Assembly (NCBI RefSeq): GCF_947500695.1 | Contig: NZ_CANMSS010000008.1 | Span: 1 to 64,000 of the forward strand | Direction of reading: 5' to 3' | DNA from: an uncultured Pseudoteredinibacter sp. | GTDB lineage: Bacteria; Pseudomonadota; Gammaproteobacteria; Pseudomonadales; Cellvibrionaceae | Length of the DNA stretch: 64,000 nucleotides | Shown: positions 26,709 through 35,483 of the stretch, in pieces | Layout: every line of letters starts with the position of its first letter | Numbering within the stretch: position 1 is the stretch's first letter | Notes under the pieces: generated by a model | Databases searched by the model: none | Told to the model about the DNA's origin: nothing | Seen by the model: the letters and a program-made list of their open reading frames with translations, nothing else | Position numbers and translations under genes: made by a program

Positions 26709-26751
26709 AGCTTATTCCATATTTGACATAAAAAAATAGGAGGAATAAGCT
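26709..26751 (+). promoter_or_regulatory. Promoter with flanking inverted repeat before the persulfide dioxygenase gene
   Basis: AGCTTATTCC (26709-26718) and GGAATAAGCT (26742-26751) are exact inverted repeats 23 nt apart. They bracket TTGACA (26723-26728), a consensus -35 box; the -10 box would fall in or just after the right arm. This layout suits repression of the downstream sulfur genes, but the regulator is not in the window. Confidence 0.5.
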
Positions 26752-26780
26752 AGGCTCTACGCGTATATTAGGATTTTCAA

Positions 26781-27653
26781 ATGTCTAGCACAGCCAACTC
26801 TCCCCAGGTTCGCGGTTTTTTCGACCCAGATACCTATACCATCAGTTATCTGGTGAAGGACCCCGCAAGCAATGCTTGCGCCATCGTAGACTCAGTATTG
26901 GATTACGACCCAGCCTCTGGGCGTAGCTCAACCCATAATGCCGATCGTTTAATTGCATTAGTTAAAGCGGAAGGTTTAAAACTTGAATGGCTTCTAGAAA
27001 CGCATGTTCACGCCGATCACTTATCGGCTGCACCTTATCTTCAAAAACAGCTGGGCGGCAAGATCGCCATTGGAGTGCACATTACCCAGGTGCAAAATGT
27101 GTTTGGTGATTTATTCAATGCCGAACCCGAATTCAAGCGTGACGGCAAACAGTTCGACCAGTTGTTTTGCGACGGTGATGAATTCACCATTGGAAAACTA
27201 AACGCAAAAGTCATTCATACCCCAGGCCACACACCAGCTTGTGTTAGCTATTTTGTTGAAGATGCACTCTTTGTCGGCGATACGCTCTTTATGCCCGATT
27301 ACGGTACTGCACGCTGTGACTTTCCAGGCGGAGATGCTCGCACTCTTTATCAATCCATTCAGAAGCTGCTTCGACTCGATGGCAATACCCGCGTATTTCT
27401 CTGCCATGATTATCTTCCTGAAGGTCGCAGTGAATATCAATGGGAAAGCACCATTGCAGCCCAGCGAGAAAATATTCACCTGGCCCAACAAAGTGAAGCC
27501 GAATTTGTCAGCATGCGACAAAACCGAGATGCGCAATTGGCGATGCCAAGATTGATTCTACCTTCGGTACAAATCAATATGCGCGCCGGCCATAAACCGC
27601 CCCCCGAAAGTAATGGCAAATGCTACCTCAAAATACCCTTGGATGCTCTTTGA
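26781..27653 (+). CDS. Persulfide dioxygenase-like MBL-fold protein
   Basis: 290 residues of the ETHE1/Blh group: glyoxalase II-like fold with THVHADH (74-80), HTPGHTPACVSYF, VGDTLFMPDYGTARCDFPGG and FLCHDY. In this group a single iron is bound by two His and an Asp, and glutathione persulfide is oxidised to sulfite. C-terminal RAGHKPPPESNGK is typical for the Blh subtype. The SulP permease gene follows after 38 nt, which supports a role in sulfide/persulfide disposal with sulfite or sulfate movement. AGGA lies 7-8 nt before the ATG. Confidence 0.85.
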   Translation: MSSTANSPQVRGFFDPDTYTISYLVKDPASNACAIVDSVLDYDPASGRSSTHNADRLIALVKAEGLKLEWLLETHVHADHLSAAPYLQKQLGGKIAIGVHITQVQNVFGDLFNAEPEFKRDGKQFDQLFCDGDEFTIGKLNAKVIHTPGHTPACVSYFVEDALFVGDTLFMPDYGTARCDFPGGDARTLYQSIQKLLRLDGNTRVFLCHDYLPEGRSEYQWESTIAAQRENIHLAQQSEAEFVSMRQNRDAQLAMPRLILPSVQINMRAGHKPPPESNGKCYLKIPLDAL

Positions 27654-27691
27654 GGCAAAGCGGCTGTAAACACCTATAGGGCTGACAACAA

Positions 27692-29422
27692 ATGAACGCT
27701 AAATCTTTCTGGCCAAAACTCGTACCCTGGCAAAAAGACTATCGTAAAGCAGATCTTCCTGCCGATGCCCTAGCGGCCATTATCGTTACGATTTTGCTAA
27801 TCCCGCAAAGTTTAGCCTACGCAATGCTCGCTGGTTTGCCAGCGCAAATGGGCTTATACGCAAGTATTTTACCCTTATTAGCCTATGCTATTTTTGGCAG
27901 CAGCCGAGTGTTAGCCGTCGGTCCGGTGGCGATTATTTCGCTTTTAACGGCCAGTACCATTAGCCAATACACTGGCGAACAAGCCATTGCGGCCGCTTTG
28001 TTATTAGCGTTTCTTTCTGGTGCGGTATTACTCACAATGGGCCTGTTGCGCCTAGGTTGGCTAGCCAGCTTGCTCTCGCAACCGGTAATGTCAGGTTTTA
28101 TTACTGGCTCAGCAATACTGATTGCCATCAGCCAGTTAAAACACTTTTTGGCCATTCCCGTAAGTGGCCACAATTTACCAGAAATATTTTCTACATTTTT
28201 ACAGGCCAGCGATCAATTCAACAGTGTAGCATTGCTCGTCGGCCTTTTCAGTTTAGCTTTATTGCTACTATGCCGCCGGTATTTTTCCACATTACTAAAG
28301 CACTTAGGTCTATCGACAGATACAGCCAATCTATTAGGTAAAGCTGGGCCCATTATAGCGGTGGCACTCGCCATTCTATGTGTTCAACTGTTCAAGCTTG
28401 ATCAAGCGGGCCTTTCAATCGTGGGCCAAATTCCGGCCGGTTTACCCACGCTACAATTACCTGAAACCAACTGGCCCTTGATTCAAGAGCTACTACCAGC
28501 AGCAATAATGATCAGCTTGATCGGTTTTGTGGAATCGGTTTCTGTCGCTCAATCTTTAGCGGCGAAACGCCGTCAACGCATTGAAGCCAATCAAGAGCTT
28601 ATGGGTTTGGGTGCGGCCAATATCGCAGCGGCCTGCTCTACCGGATACCCAGTTACAGGTGGCTTTGCTCGCTCTGTTGTAAGTTATGATGCGGGAGCTG
28701 TCAGCCCGATGGCAGGCGTTTTTACTGCCTTCGGCATCGCTATCACCACCATGTTTTTAACGCCTATTTTCTTTTTTCTGCCCCATGCTACTCTCGCGGC
28801 CACCATTATCGTCGCTGTTAGCACCTTGATTGAATGGCGCTCCATCAGAGATACATGGCGTTTTAGTAAAATTGATTTTGCAGCCCTGCTTTGCACTTTG
28901 CTATTTGTGTTACTTCAGGGTGTGGAAGCTGGCATTATGGCGGGTGTTGGAATTTCCCTAGCGTTACATCTTTGGAAGACATCTCGTCCTCACATTGCTG
29001 AGGTTGGTTTAGTACCAGGCACCCAGCACTTTCGTAATAAAGATCGACATAAAGTGATATGCAGCGGTGCTGTATTGAGCGCCCGTGTTGATGAAAGCTT
29101 GTACTTCGCCAATATCCGCTACCTAGAGGATGCGCTCTATAGTGAAGCCATTAGCCGCGAAGGTATTGAGCATGTGGTATTGATGTGTTCAGCAATAAAC
29201 AGCATTGACTACTCTGCTCTAGAGGGGCTTGAATCCTTGAACGAACGTTTACATCACGCCGGCATTCAGTTTCATTTATCCGAGGTTAAAGGCCCTGTGA
29301 TGGACCAGCTCAAGCAGTCAAACTTTCTAAGCGATATCAGCGGCAAGGTGTTCTTAAGTCAGTACCAAGCCTTCAACCAGCTCTGTAATGAACTCGACGC
29401 CACACTCACTCCTAGAATATAA
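27692..29422 (+). CDS. SulP family anion permease with STAS domain
   Basis: 576 residues: about 12-14 membrane segments (about 25-430) with the SulP signature region (AIIVTILLIPQSLAYAMLAG, then GLYASILPLLAYAIFGSS) and a cytoplasmic STAS domain (about 440-560) including VVLMCSAINSIDYSALEGLE. SulP proteins carry sulfate, bicarbonate or other anions. The genetic link to the persulfide dioxygenase suggests a sulfur oxyanion. No terminator is seen after the stop. Confidence 0.9.
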   Translation: MNAKSFWPKLVPWQKDYRKADLPADALAAIIVTILLIPQSLAYAMLAGLPAQMGLYASILPLLAYAIFGSSRVLAVGPVAIISLLTASTISQYTGEQAIAAALLLAFLSGAVLLTMGLLRLGWLASLLSQPVMSGFITGSAILIAISQLKHFLAIPVSGHNLPEIFSTFLQASDQFNSVALLVGLFSLALLLLCRRYFSTLLKHLGLSTDTANLLGKAGPIIAVALAILCVQLFKLDQAGLSIVGQIPAGLPTLQLPETNWPLIQELLPAAIMISLIGFVESVSVAQSLAAKRRQRIEANQELMGLGAANIAAACSTGYPVTGGFARSVVSYDAGAVSPMAGVFTAFGIAITTMFLTPIFFFLPHATLAATIIVAVSTLIEWRSIRDTWRFSKIDFAALLCTLLFVLLQGVEAGIMAGVGISLALHLWKTSRPHIAEVGLVPGTQHFRNKDRHKVICSGAVLSARVDESLYFANIRYLEDALYSEAISREGIEHVVLMCSAINSIDYSALEGLESLNERLHHAGIQFHLSEVKGPVMDQLKQSNFLSDISGKVFLSQYQAFNQLCNELDATLTPRI

Positions 29423-29527
29423 GCCCGCGCCAATTGCTCAGCGTAGCTGATTTTAGGAACTAATTGCAGAAAAGAAGGCCCAACAACACTATCAATCATA
29501 GAGTGATAGTGCCGTGGGTCTGGGTAA

Positions 29528-30310
29528 GTGGATTTAGATAAGGATCTTTCAATAGCGATAGATAATCGCCATATAGGTGCTGACCTTGCTAGGCTAGGCT
29601 TCACTGTTCCCGAATATTTAGCCACTACAGACCCAGATTTTTGTCCCCCGAAGAATCTCGTATCACCTTGGGATGGCGCCGCACTCGTCAGCAGCCTTGC
29701 GGCATTTGTTATTTTTATCAGCCTCGCCTTGTTGAGCCAGCCAGACTTTGAAGCCACTGAAGAGCAAGCGACCTTAAGCGTTAGATTGCAAGAAATAAAT
29801 CCATCCGTCACGAAGACAGAGAAAGAAAAAAGTATAGAGCATCAAGCAGCCGAGACCATGAGCACTGAACGTGAAAAGAATCAGGATATTGAATCAACGT
29901 CTTCCATAGAATCTCCCCCCCCGAAAGAAGCCACGGTGCACCCCGAATCAAATGTTAAGGCGACAACACTCGATTACGATCTAATTCAATCAATTATCAA
30001 AGAAGAAGAATTGTATTTTGACGGCAGTATTAAGCAACATGAGAGCAAAAACACCGAAGCCCATAACACCGTATTTGATAACCGTTTAAGGCAGAAACTA
30101 CACAGTGAAGAGTTGAGAGATTTTAACCGCAGACGCCAAAGTATAGACGTTGGTAACTATATCGATCAAAGCGGTGTTGAACATTTTAGTGATGGTAAAG
30201 GAAACTGCTTTAAGATTATTGATAATGCTGGAGAAACCATGTGGGTCAGAAAGGCTTGCCTTAAAAATCAAGAAAGGACCTTTGAGTTTGGCCGCTTAAT
30301 AACTAAATAA
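29528..30310 (+). CDS. Single-TM protein of unknown function
   Basis: 260 residues from a GTG start at 29528 (weak ribosome site). A cytoplasmic N-terminus (1-55) precedes one membrane helix (about 58-74, ALVSSLAAFVIFISLALL). Then follow a charged, low-complexity Ser/Glu/Lys-rich stretch (80-145) and a C-terminal region (185-255) with VGNYIDQSGVEHFSDGKGNC and WVRKACLK. The layout is like a TonB- or FtsN-type anchored periplasmic linker, but I recognise no family. It is AT-rich and stands alone between SulP and amtB. Confidence 0.65.
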   Translation: MDLDKDLSIAIDNRHIGADLARLGFTVPEYLATTDPDFCPPKNLVSPWDGAALVSSLAAFVIFISLALLSQPDFEATEEQATLSVRLQEINPSVTKTEKEKSIEHQAAETMSTEREKNQDIESTSSIESPPPKEATVHPESNVKATTLDYDLIQSIIKEEELYFDGSIKQHESKNTEAHNTVFDNRLRQKLHSEELRDFNRRRQSIDVGNYIDQSGVEHFSDGKGNCFKIIDNAGETMWVRKACLKNQERTFEFGRLITK

Positions 30311-30372
30311 CTTGCTAAGTTATATGGCTTCTTAATTATTTAGTTTCTTATTTAGCTCGGTAGGTAGTAATT

Positions 30373-30397
30373 AAGAAAAACGGGACCATAGGTCCCG
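30373..30397 (-). terminator. Terminator of amtB
   Basis: On the minus strand CGGGACC-TAT-GGTCCCG is followed by TTTTTCTT, 20 nt after the amtB stop. Confidence 0.85.
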
Positions 30398-30415
30398 CCT
30401 CGGGCAGGCAAACAA

Positions 30416-31705
30416 TTACAGTTTATATCCCATCTCTTCATGCAATACGATGTCTAGACCTTCGACTTCTTCTTCATCGCTCACACGAATACCACTGGTT
30501 AGTTTGGATACGATCTTCAACAAAATAAAGCTAACAACAGCGGTATAGATAAAGGTCGCAGAAACGCCAACAAATTGCACCCAAACTTGGGCCGCCATAG
30601 TTTCAATACCATCAGCATAACCCCAGCCAGAGAACACTCCGAGTTCTTGTGAAGCAAACACACCGGCCAATAATGTACCAATAATGCCACCAACTCCGTG
30701 CACCGGGAAAACATCCAAGGAGTCATCAATTAATAGCTTACGCTTGATCCATTGCGTAGCGTAAAAACACACGACACCCGCAACTAAGCCGATAACAAGC
30801 GCACCGCCTGGCCCAACGAAACCTGACGCCGGGGTAATGGTACCAAGACCAGCAACCATACCCGTTACAATACCAAGAACACTGGGTTTACCATGGCGTA
30901 ACCATTCGATGGTCATCCAAGCTAAGGAGCCCGCTGCTGCAGAGATATGGGTTACCAGCATGGCCATAGCCGCATCACCATTCGCAGCCAGCGCAGAGCC
31001 ACCATTAAAACCAAACCAGCCGACCCATAACATGCCCGCACCGGTCACTGTCATAGTGAGATTGTGAGGAGGCATTGGCGTTCGAGGATAACCTCGACGA
31101 TTGCCAATCACCATTGCTGCGACTAAAGCACCAACACCAGCGGTGACATGAACCACTGTGCCACCCGCAAAATCTAGCAAACCCATTTGCTGCAACCAGC
31201 CGCCACCCCATACCCAATGACAGACAGGTGCATAAACCAAAATTAGCCAAGCCGCACTAAATAGTAGCATGGAAGAAAACTTCATACGCTCTGCAAAGGC
31301 GCCCACAATCAATGCTGGGGTGATCACCGCAAAGGTCATTTGGAAAATAAAGAACAAAGGTTCTGGAATATCACCACTGAGTGTTTCTGCATTGATGCCA
31401 TACAAAAACGCTTTACTAAAATCACCAATCCAACTATTGCCCTCTGCGAAGGCAAGGCTATAGCCAAACATCAACCAGAGTATTGAAGCGATACAGGCGA
31501 TTGCGAAACATTGCATAAGAACTGACAAAACGTTCTTGCTGCGTACCAATCCTGCATAGAACAGGGATAAGCCAGGTAATGTCATAAACAATACCAAGGC
31601 AGTGGCTGTCAGAATCCAAGCGGTATTCGCACCATTTAAGGCCTCTGCATATACCGTATTTGGCAAAACTCCCCCGAGTAAGGCCAATGGTAAAAATCGT
31701 TTCAT
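30416..31705 (-). CDS. amtB: Ammonium transporter AmtB
   Basis: 429 residues from ATG 31705 (GAGACG upstream), which starts the signal peptide MKRFLPLALLGGVLPNTVYA; a longer ORF start at 31840 would cover the promoter. Eleven membrane segments, with signature GLSLFYAGLVRSKNVLS, the twin pore histidines in VCHWVWGGGW and FPVHGVGGIIGTLLAG, and WVGWFGFNGGSA. It forms trimers that conduct ammonium and is gated by a PII protein. No glnK lies next to it in this window. Upstream are a sigma54 promoter and NtrC-type sites, consistent with nitrogen control. Confidence 0.95.
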   Translation of the reverse strand: MKRFLPLALLGGVLPNTVYAEALNGANTAWILTATALVLFMTLPGLSLFYAGLVRSKNVLSVLMQCFAIACIASILWLMFGYSLAFAEGNSWIGDFSKAFLYGINAETLSGDIPEPLFFIFQMTFAVITPALIVGAFAERMKFSSMLLFSAAWLILVYAPVCHWVWGGGWLQQMGLLDFAGGTVVHVTAGVGALVAAMVIGNRRGYPRTPMPPHNLTMTVTGAGMLWVGWFGFNGGSALAANGDAAMAMLVTHISAAAGSLAWMTIEWLRHGKPSVLGIVTGMVAGLGTITPASGFVGPGGALVIGLVAGVVCFYATQWIKRKLLIDDSLDVFPVHGVGGIIGTLLAGVFASQELGVFSGWGYADGIETMAAQVWVQFVGVSATFIYTAVVSFILLKIVSKLTSGIRVSDEEEVEGLDIVLHEEMGYKL

Positions 31706-31768
31706 AAAGCACGTCTCATTAATTGCTATGGTTGTTATAGGCTCTAAAAGCCACTTCGATAGCTGTAT

Positions 31769-31784
31769 AGCAGTAATCGTGCCT
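31769..31784 (-). promoter_or_regulatory. Sigma54 (-24/-12) promoter of amtB
   Basis: On the minus strand AGGCACG-ATTA-CTGCT matches the consensus TGGCACG-N4-TTGCW with the invariant GG and GC separated by exactly 10 bp. Transcription would begin about 12 bp after the GC, leaving a leader of roughly 50 nt before ATG 31705. Confidence 0.75.
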
Positions 31785-31910
31785 AAGCGATGAAAATCTT
31801 GAAATGCCTTGTGATAAGGCATACTAAAGGCCATCCGCACCAGCAGGGGGAAAGATTCAATTGAAAAACTGCACTAATAGATAGCAGAAAAGAGAAAAGG
31901 TAATGAGAGG

Positions 31911-31927
31911 TGCACCACTATGATGCA
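31911..31927. promoter_or_regulatory. NtrC enhancer site upstream of amtB
   Basis: TGCACCA-CTA-TGATGCA differs by one base from the NtrC consensus TGCACCA-N3-TGGTGCA. It lies about 130-145 bp upstream of the sigma54 promoter, a usual enhancer distance. A weaker copy with one good half (TGCACTA) lies at 31870-31886, 41 bp away, which is about four helical turns. Confidence 0.7.
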
Positions 31928-31988
31928 CCGAGGCAGGAGGCTATTCTAAGTCACTCTTAAAGAGCACTCCTAGAAAGAAATAGCTCAA

Positions 31989-33245
31989 TTAACGCCCTAA
32001 TTGTTCAGATAGGCGGAAGCGATAATCAAAGGTGACATCCTGATCGTTGATCATTAAAGCAAAAGCACGCCATTTATCTTCGCTGTCACGGTAAAAACCC
32101 GCCAAGCTACTGATACGAAGCATGGTCCCAGTTTTTGCACGGATATGATCCCTAGCACTTGGCAGTAACCAGCGCCAAGGTCGCAAAGCTTCAGCAACAG
32201 AAAGCAATTGCTTGGTGCTTAAACGATTGTTACGCGACAAGCCAGCTCCGTCGTAAATTGTAAAGTCTTGCCAGCCAAACTTTTCCCGAAATGTTTTACT
32301 CGCATAATCTATCGCCGCTTGTTCGGAAACCACACCACCATTTGCTTCTGCGCCTAATAGTAGAAACAACTGATTGGTGGTGTAATTGTTTGAGTACTCG
32401 AGTAATTGCTCAACAACTCTGGCGATCGTTAATGAGTTTTTGTGGGTATAAATTTTATCGGCAGTCGCTGGCACTACTGCTATTTCTAAAGGCAACTGCT
32501 TAGCAAACACTATCTGACTAAAAACCTGTGCAAAATATTGCGCAGCCTTATCTCGCCCGCCAGGCAAACTCATACGATAACTACCCTTTACCCAACGCCC
32601 TAATTTCTTTGCCATAGGCGTCATAGGTGTTTGGGCTTCACCGGAATACAAACCACGGCGGTCGCGCTTTAAATAAACGGTATTGTAATTCACACCCAAA
32701 GCTGAATTTGCAGCGTCATAAGGGTTGTTGGATTTTCCTCGTCCGTCCAGGCGAATCTCTGGAAAAAAGCTATGATCAACCGCCAACTTCTTAACTTTAG
32801 TAAGATCTATTGTCTTATCCAAAGCCAGCGCGACCAACTCAAGCTCTTCGGATGTTAAATTCGGATCCCCTAAACCTTTCACCCAAAGAGTATCACCCTG
32901 CAGATAAAAGTCCGTGCTGAGCCGATGATCCTCTCCCCAATGCTCTAGAGCCAAATAAGCGACTAATAATTTCATGGTAGATGCAGGAATTAACGGTTTA
33001 TCACTGCGGATATCGACTGCCCCTCCGCCTTTTGCCGTCAACAAGCTGGCCTCTGGCATCGCTTTAACTTCCTTTAAGTAGTCAGCGAGAGGTTTAGCCT
33101 GAGCAACAGCCGGCATGAGCGTGGCAGCGATCGAAATCAGAAACACTTTGTTAAGAATGTCGCGCTTAATAATGTCGCGCGTAAAAAGACCGCTGCCTAC
33201 CAAGTGCCCCATACGGCTTATGGCTAAAAACATATTTTTGATCAT
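31989..33245 (-). CDS. dacB: D-alanyl-D-alanine carboxypeptidase/endopeptidase, PBP4 type (peptidase S13)
   Basis: 418 residues. The three active-site motifs of class C penicillin-binding proteins are present: S89-T-M-K92 in PASTMKLL, SNN in LEYSNNYTTN and KTG in IRAKTGTM. It trims peptidoglycan peptides in the periplasm. Shorter than E. coli DacB (477 aa), so the inserted domains are reduced. The signal peptide has an unusually long n-region (about 32 residues) before NKVFLISIAATLMPAVAQA. That n-region contains a 15-bp tandem duplication giving RDIIK-RDILN. Stands alone, divergent from nothing close. Confidence 0.9.
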   Translation of the reverse strand: MIKNMFLAISRMGHLVGSGLFTRDIIKRDILNKVFLISIAATLMPAVAQAKPLADYLKEVKAMPEASLLTAKGGGAVDIRSDKPLIPASTMKLLVAYLALEHWGEDHRLSTDFYLQGDTLWVKGLGDPNLTSEELELVALALDKTIDLTKVKKLAVDHSFFPEIRLDGRGKSNNPYDAANSALGVNYNTVYLKRDRRGLYSGEAQTPMTPMAKKLGRWVKGSYRMSLPGGRDKAAQYFAQVFSQIVFAKQLPLEIAVVPATADKIYTHKNSLTIARVVEQLLEYSNNYTTNQLFLLLGAEANGGVVSEQAAIDYASKTFREKFGWQDFTIYDGAGLSRNNRLSTKQLLSVAEALRPWRWLLPSARDHIRAKTGTMLRISSLAGFYRDSEDKWRAFALMINDQDVTFDYRFRLSEQLGR

Positions 33246-33437
33246 TATTTCAACTATCTATTCAAATCTATAATTATAGTAAGCACAGTGGCTTGTTAAA
33301 TTTGCTTGGTACTGGCTAGTTAAAACGCTCTACGACGCAATCTACTGCGCACAGTTTGCCAAGCAACAAAGTTAGTGCAGGATTCTGCCATCGAATGCTA
33401 GGCAATAAAAGGTATATTATCGCCAGTCCTTAGAGCT

Positions 33438-35483
33438 CTATAGCCGGATAGAGTTTCGTAAGCCCGCTAGATCTTTTAGTAGTTGCTGATGCTGATCTGA
33501 GCCAATCGGAATATAAAGTAAGGTATAGGCCATTTTGGTATAGCGTTCTAACAAGACCTCCAAATCGGGTCGTTGCCTAGAAACACGTGAGCTAAATTGC
33601 TGCGGTGTTTCACCGGGCTCTCTAATCCACCCCCCTGCGGCCAGTTTCTTTTCCAGCTCTAACCAAGGCACTAACTCTGCTGCAGGCGCTTCTGGACGCG
33701 CGCGCCACCACAACCATAAGGCCAGCAAAGCCAACATGAATGTTGAAGCTCCCATTAATACCGCAACAATTCGCCAGTGTTCCTGTCCACCTAGAACCTT
33801 TTGAAAAAAGATCATTTGCTGATCTTGGTCATAACTGAGAACCCAGCTTTGCCAGCTGTAATTTATGGCATCTAATTGCATTTGTAACTGCATCAGTAAC
33901 GGTGATTGACGTAGCTCCGCAAAACCGTTCTGCTCATTGGCTGTACTGCTCTGCTGAATATAATCGCGAAAGCCCAACTCAATTCGTTCAGGGGCAACCG
34001 CACTGGTCGGGTCCACTCGAGTCCAACCTTGCTCTGGCAACCAAACCTCAGCCCAGGCGTGTGCGTCTGCTTGGCTTACCAACAAGTACTTTTCTTCTTC
34101 GTTCCATTGTCCACCTTGATAGCCCAATACAACGCGTGCTGGAATATCTGCCGCGCGCATTAAGACCACAAACGCACTGGCAAAGTGCTCGCAATAGCCA
34201 CGCTTTCTACTAAAAAGAAAATCGTCAACGGGGTTTAGCTCACTTAATAAAGTATCTTGCAAACTATAAGCAAACTCACGCTGGAAAAGCCTCATCGCAT
34301 TCGCGATCACTCTGCGGTCACTATCGCCTGCCTCACGCCACTGTTGAGCCAAAGCAGTAGCCCTAGGATTGCTCCCCGACGGTAACAGGGTATTTTGATA
34401 GCGCTCACTTGGTCCAAGGGACTGACCTTGCCTTTTAAACTCCGGGTAAGAGCGAGCCTGATATAAAAATCGCTGTGAAACTGGTCTTTTACTTAAAAAC
34501 AAATAATCAGGTGTGCTTAAAACATCTTTAGCCCCAACACTGGCGGTAGTTAAAGCAAATAGCCAAGGTTGAAAACTGGCCTCCATCATGACCTGATAAT
34601 CAATATAGGGAGAGTTATCTTTCCTACGATAACTGGCAAACTCGACTTGCCAACCATAGTTGTGTTTTCTCTGCTCTTGGGCAATTCTTCTATAGCGCAT
34701 ATTATCATCGCGATCTTGAAAGGGAAGCTCCCAACGACGGCCATCAAAACTGCTTAAGCTTAAGCCCCGCCAGTACAAGCTGCTCTGAACAGGCGCTTTC
34801 TTATCTGTAAAGTCTACTCGAAAAGCCGGCGAGTAATCTTTGCTAAGCTGGCTTATATTGCCAGGCTCCATAGAATCGCTAAAACCGGTTTTAGCATTCC
34901 CATCCGACAAGGGCACAGTCCAGAGCGAACCAATCCGAGGCATAATAAAAAATAACACCAAGGCTAAAGGTATTGCCTGTAATGTAATTACTGAGGAGGT
35001 CTTAAGGCTATGCCAAAAAGAGTGTGTGGCCGTCGCAGTATGCAAGGCCATAAATGCGGCCATCAAAAAGGTAAAAGAAATTATCGCGTACAAAAACGCA
35101 ATGATGCTGGTGGAAAACAATAATTGCGTAGACGCCACAAAAAAGCCCAGCAATAAAAGAAGCAATACATCTCGCTGCGATTGTAGCTCCAAAAGCTTCA
35201 GTAAAAATGCCAGCAGCAATAAAGCAACCAAAGGCTCTAAGGCAAATAATTTGCCATAACTCAGCACCAAGGCAACAACCATAGTCAGCGCCAAGGGTAC
35301 CTTTACCATAACCTTGGGTGCATCAAAAACTCCGCGCACAACCTGTATGCGCCAGCCAACACACACCGCCCAGACCGCTATCAACCATAGGGGCAAATAT
35401 TGCATTAAAGGCAAGATAACAGCCCCTTGAGCGAGTAAAAGCCACCAAAGCGCTGGACGCGGAATTTGATAGATCAAACTCAT
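33438..35483 (-). CDS. tgpA: Transglutaminase-like membrane protein TgpA
   Basis: 681 residues: five or six N-terminal membrane segments with DUF3488 (1-185), a periplasmic region, a transglutaminase core (about 385-500) with the triad C431 (RGYCEHFASAF), H475 (DAHAWAEVWL) and D491 (TRVDPTS), a further TM helix (about 570-592) and a short cytoplasmic tail of the DUF4129 type. In Pseudomonas aeruginosa the homologue is essential, with the catalytic domain in the periplasm. Its ATG overlaps the stop of the DUF58 gene (ATGA), so translation is coupled. Confidence 0.92.
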   Translation of the reverse strand: MSLIYQIPRPALWWLLLAQGAVILPLMQYLPLWLIAVWAVCVGWRIQVVRGVFDAPKVMVKVPLALTMVVALVLSYGKLFALEPLVALLLLAFLLKLLELQSQRDVLLLLLLGFFVASTQLLFSTSIIAFLYAIISFTFLMAAFMALHTATATHSFWHSLKTSSVITLQAIPLALVLFFIMPRIGSLWTVPLSDGNAKTGFSDSMEPGNISQLSKDYSPAFRVDFTDKKAPVQSSLYWRGLSLSSFDGRRWELPFQDRDDNMRYRRIAQEQRKHNYGWQVEFASYRRKDNSPYIDYQVMMEASFQPWLFALTTASVGAKDVLSTPDYLFLSKRPVSQRFLYQARSYPEFKRQGQSLGPSERYQNTLLPSGSNPRATALAQQWREAGDSDRRVIANAMRLFQREFAYSLQDTLLSELNPVDDFLFSRKRGYCEHFASAFVVLMRAADIPARVVLGYQGGQWNEEEKYLLVSQADAHAWAEVWLPEQGWTRVDPTSAVAPERIELGFRDYIQQSSTANEQNGFAELRQSPLLMQLQMQLDAINYSWQSWVLSYDQDQQMIFFQKVLGGQEHWRIVAVLMGASTFMLALLALWLWWRARPEAPAAELVPWLELEKKLAAGGWIREPGETPQQFSSRVSRQRPDLEVLLERYTKMAYTLLYIPIGSDQHQQLLKDLAGLRNSIRL

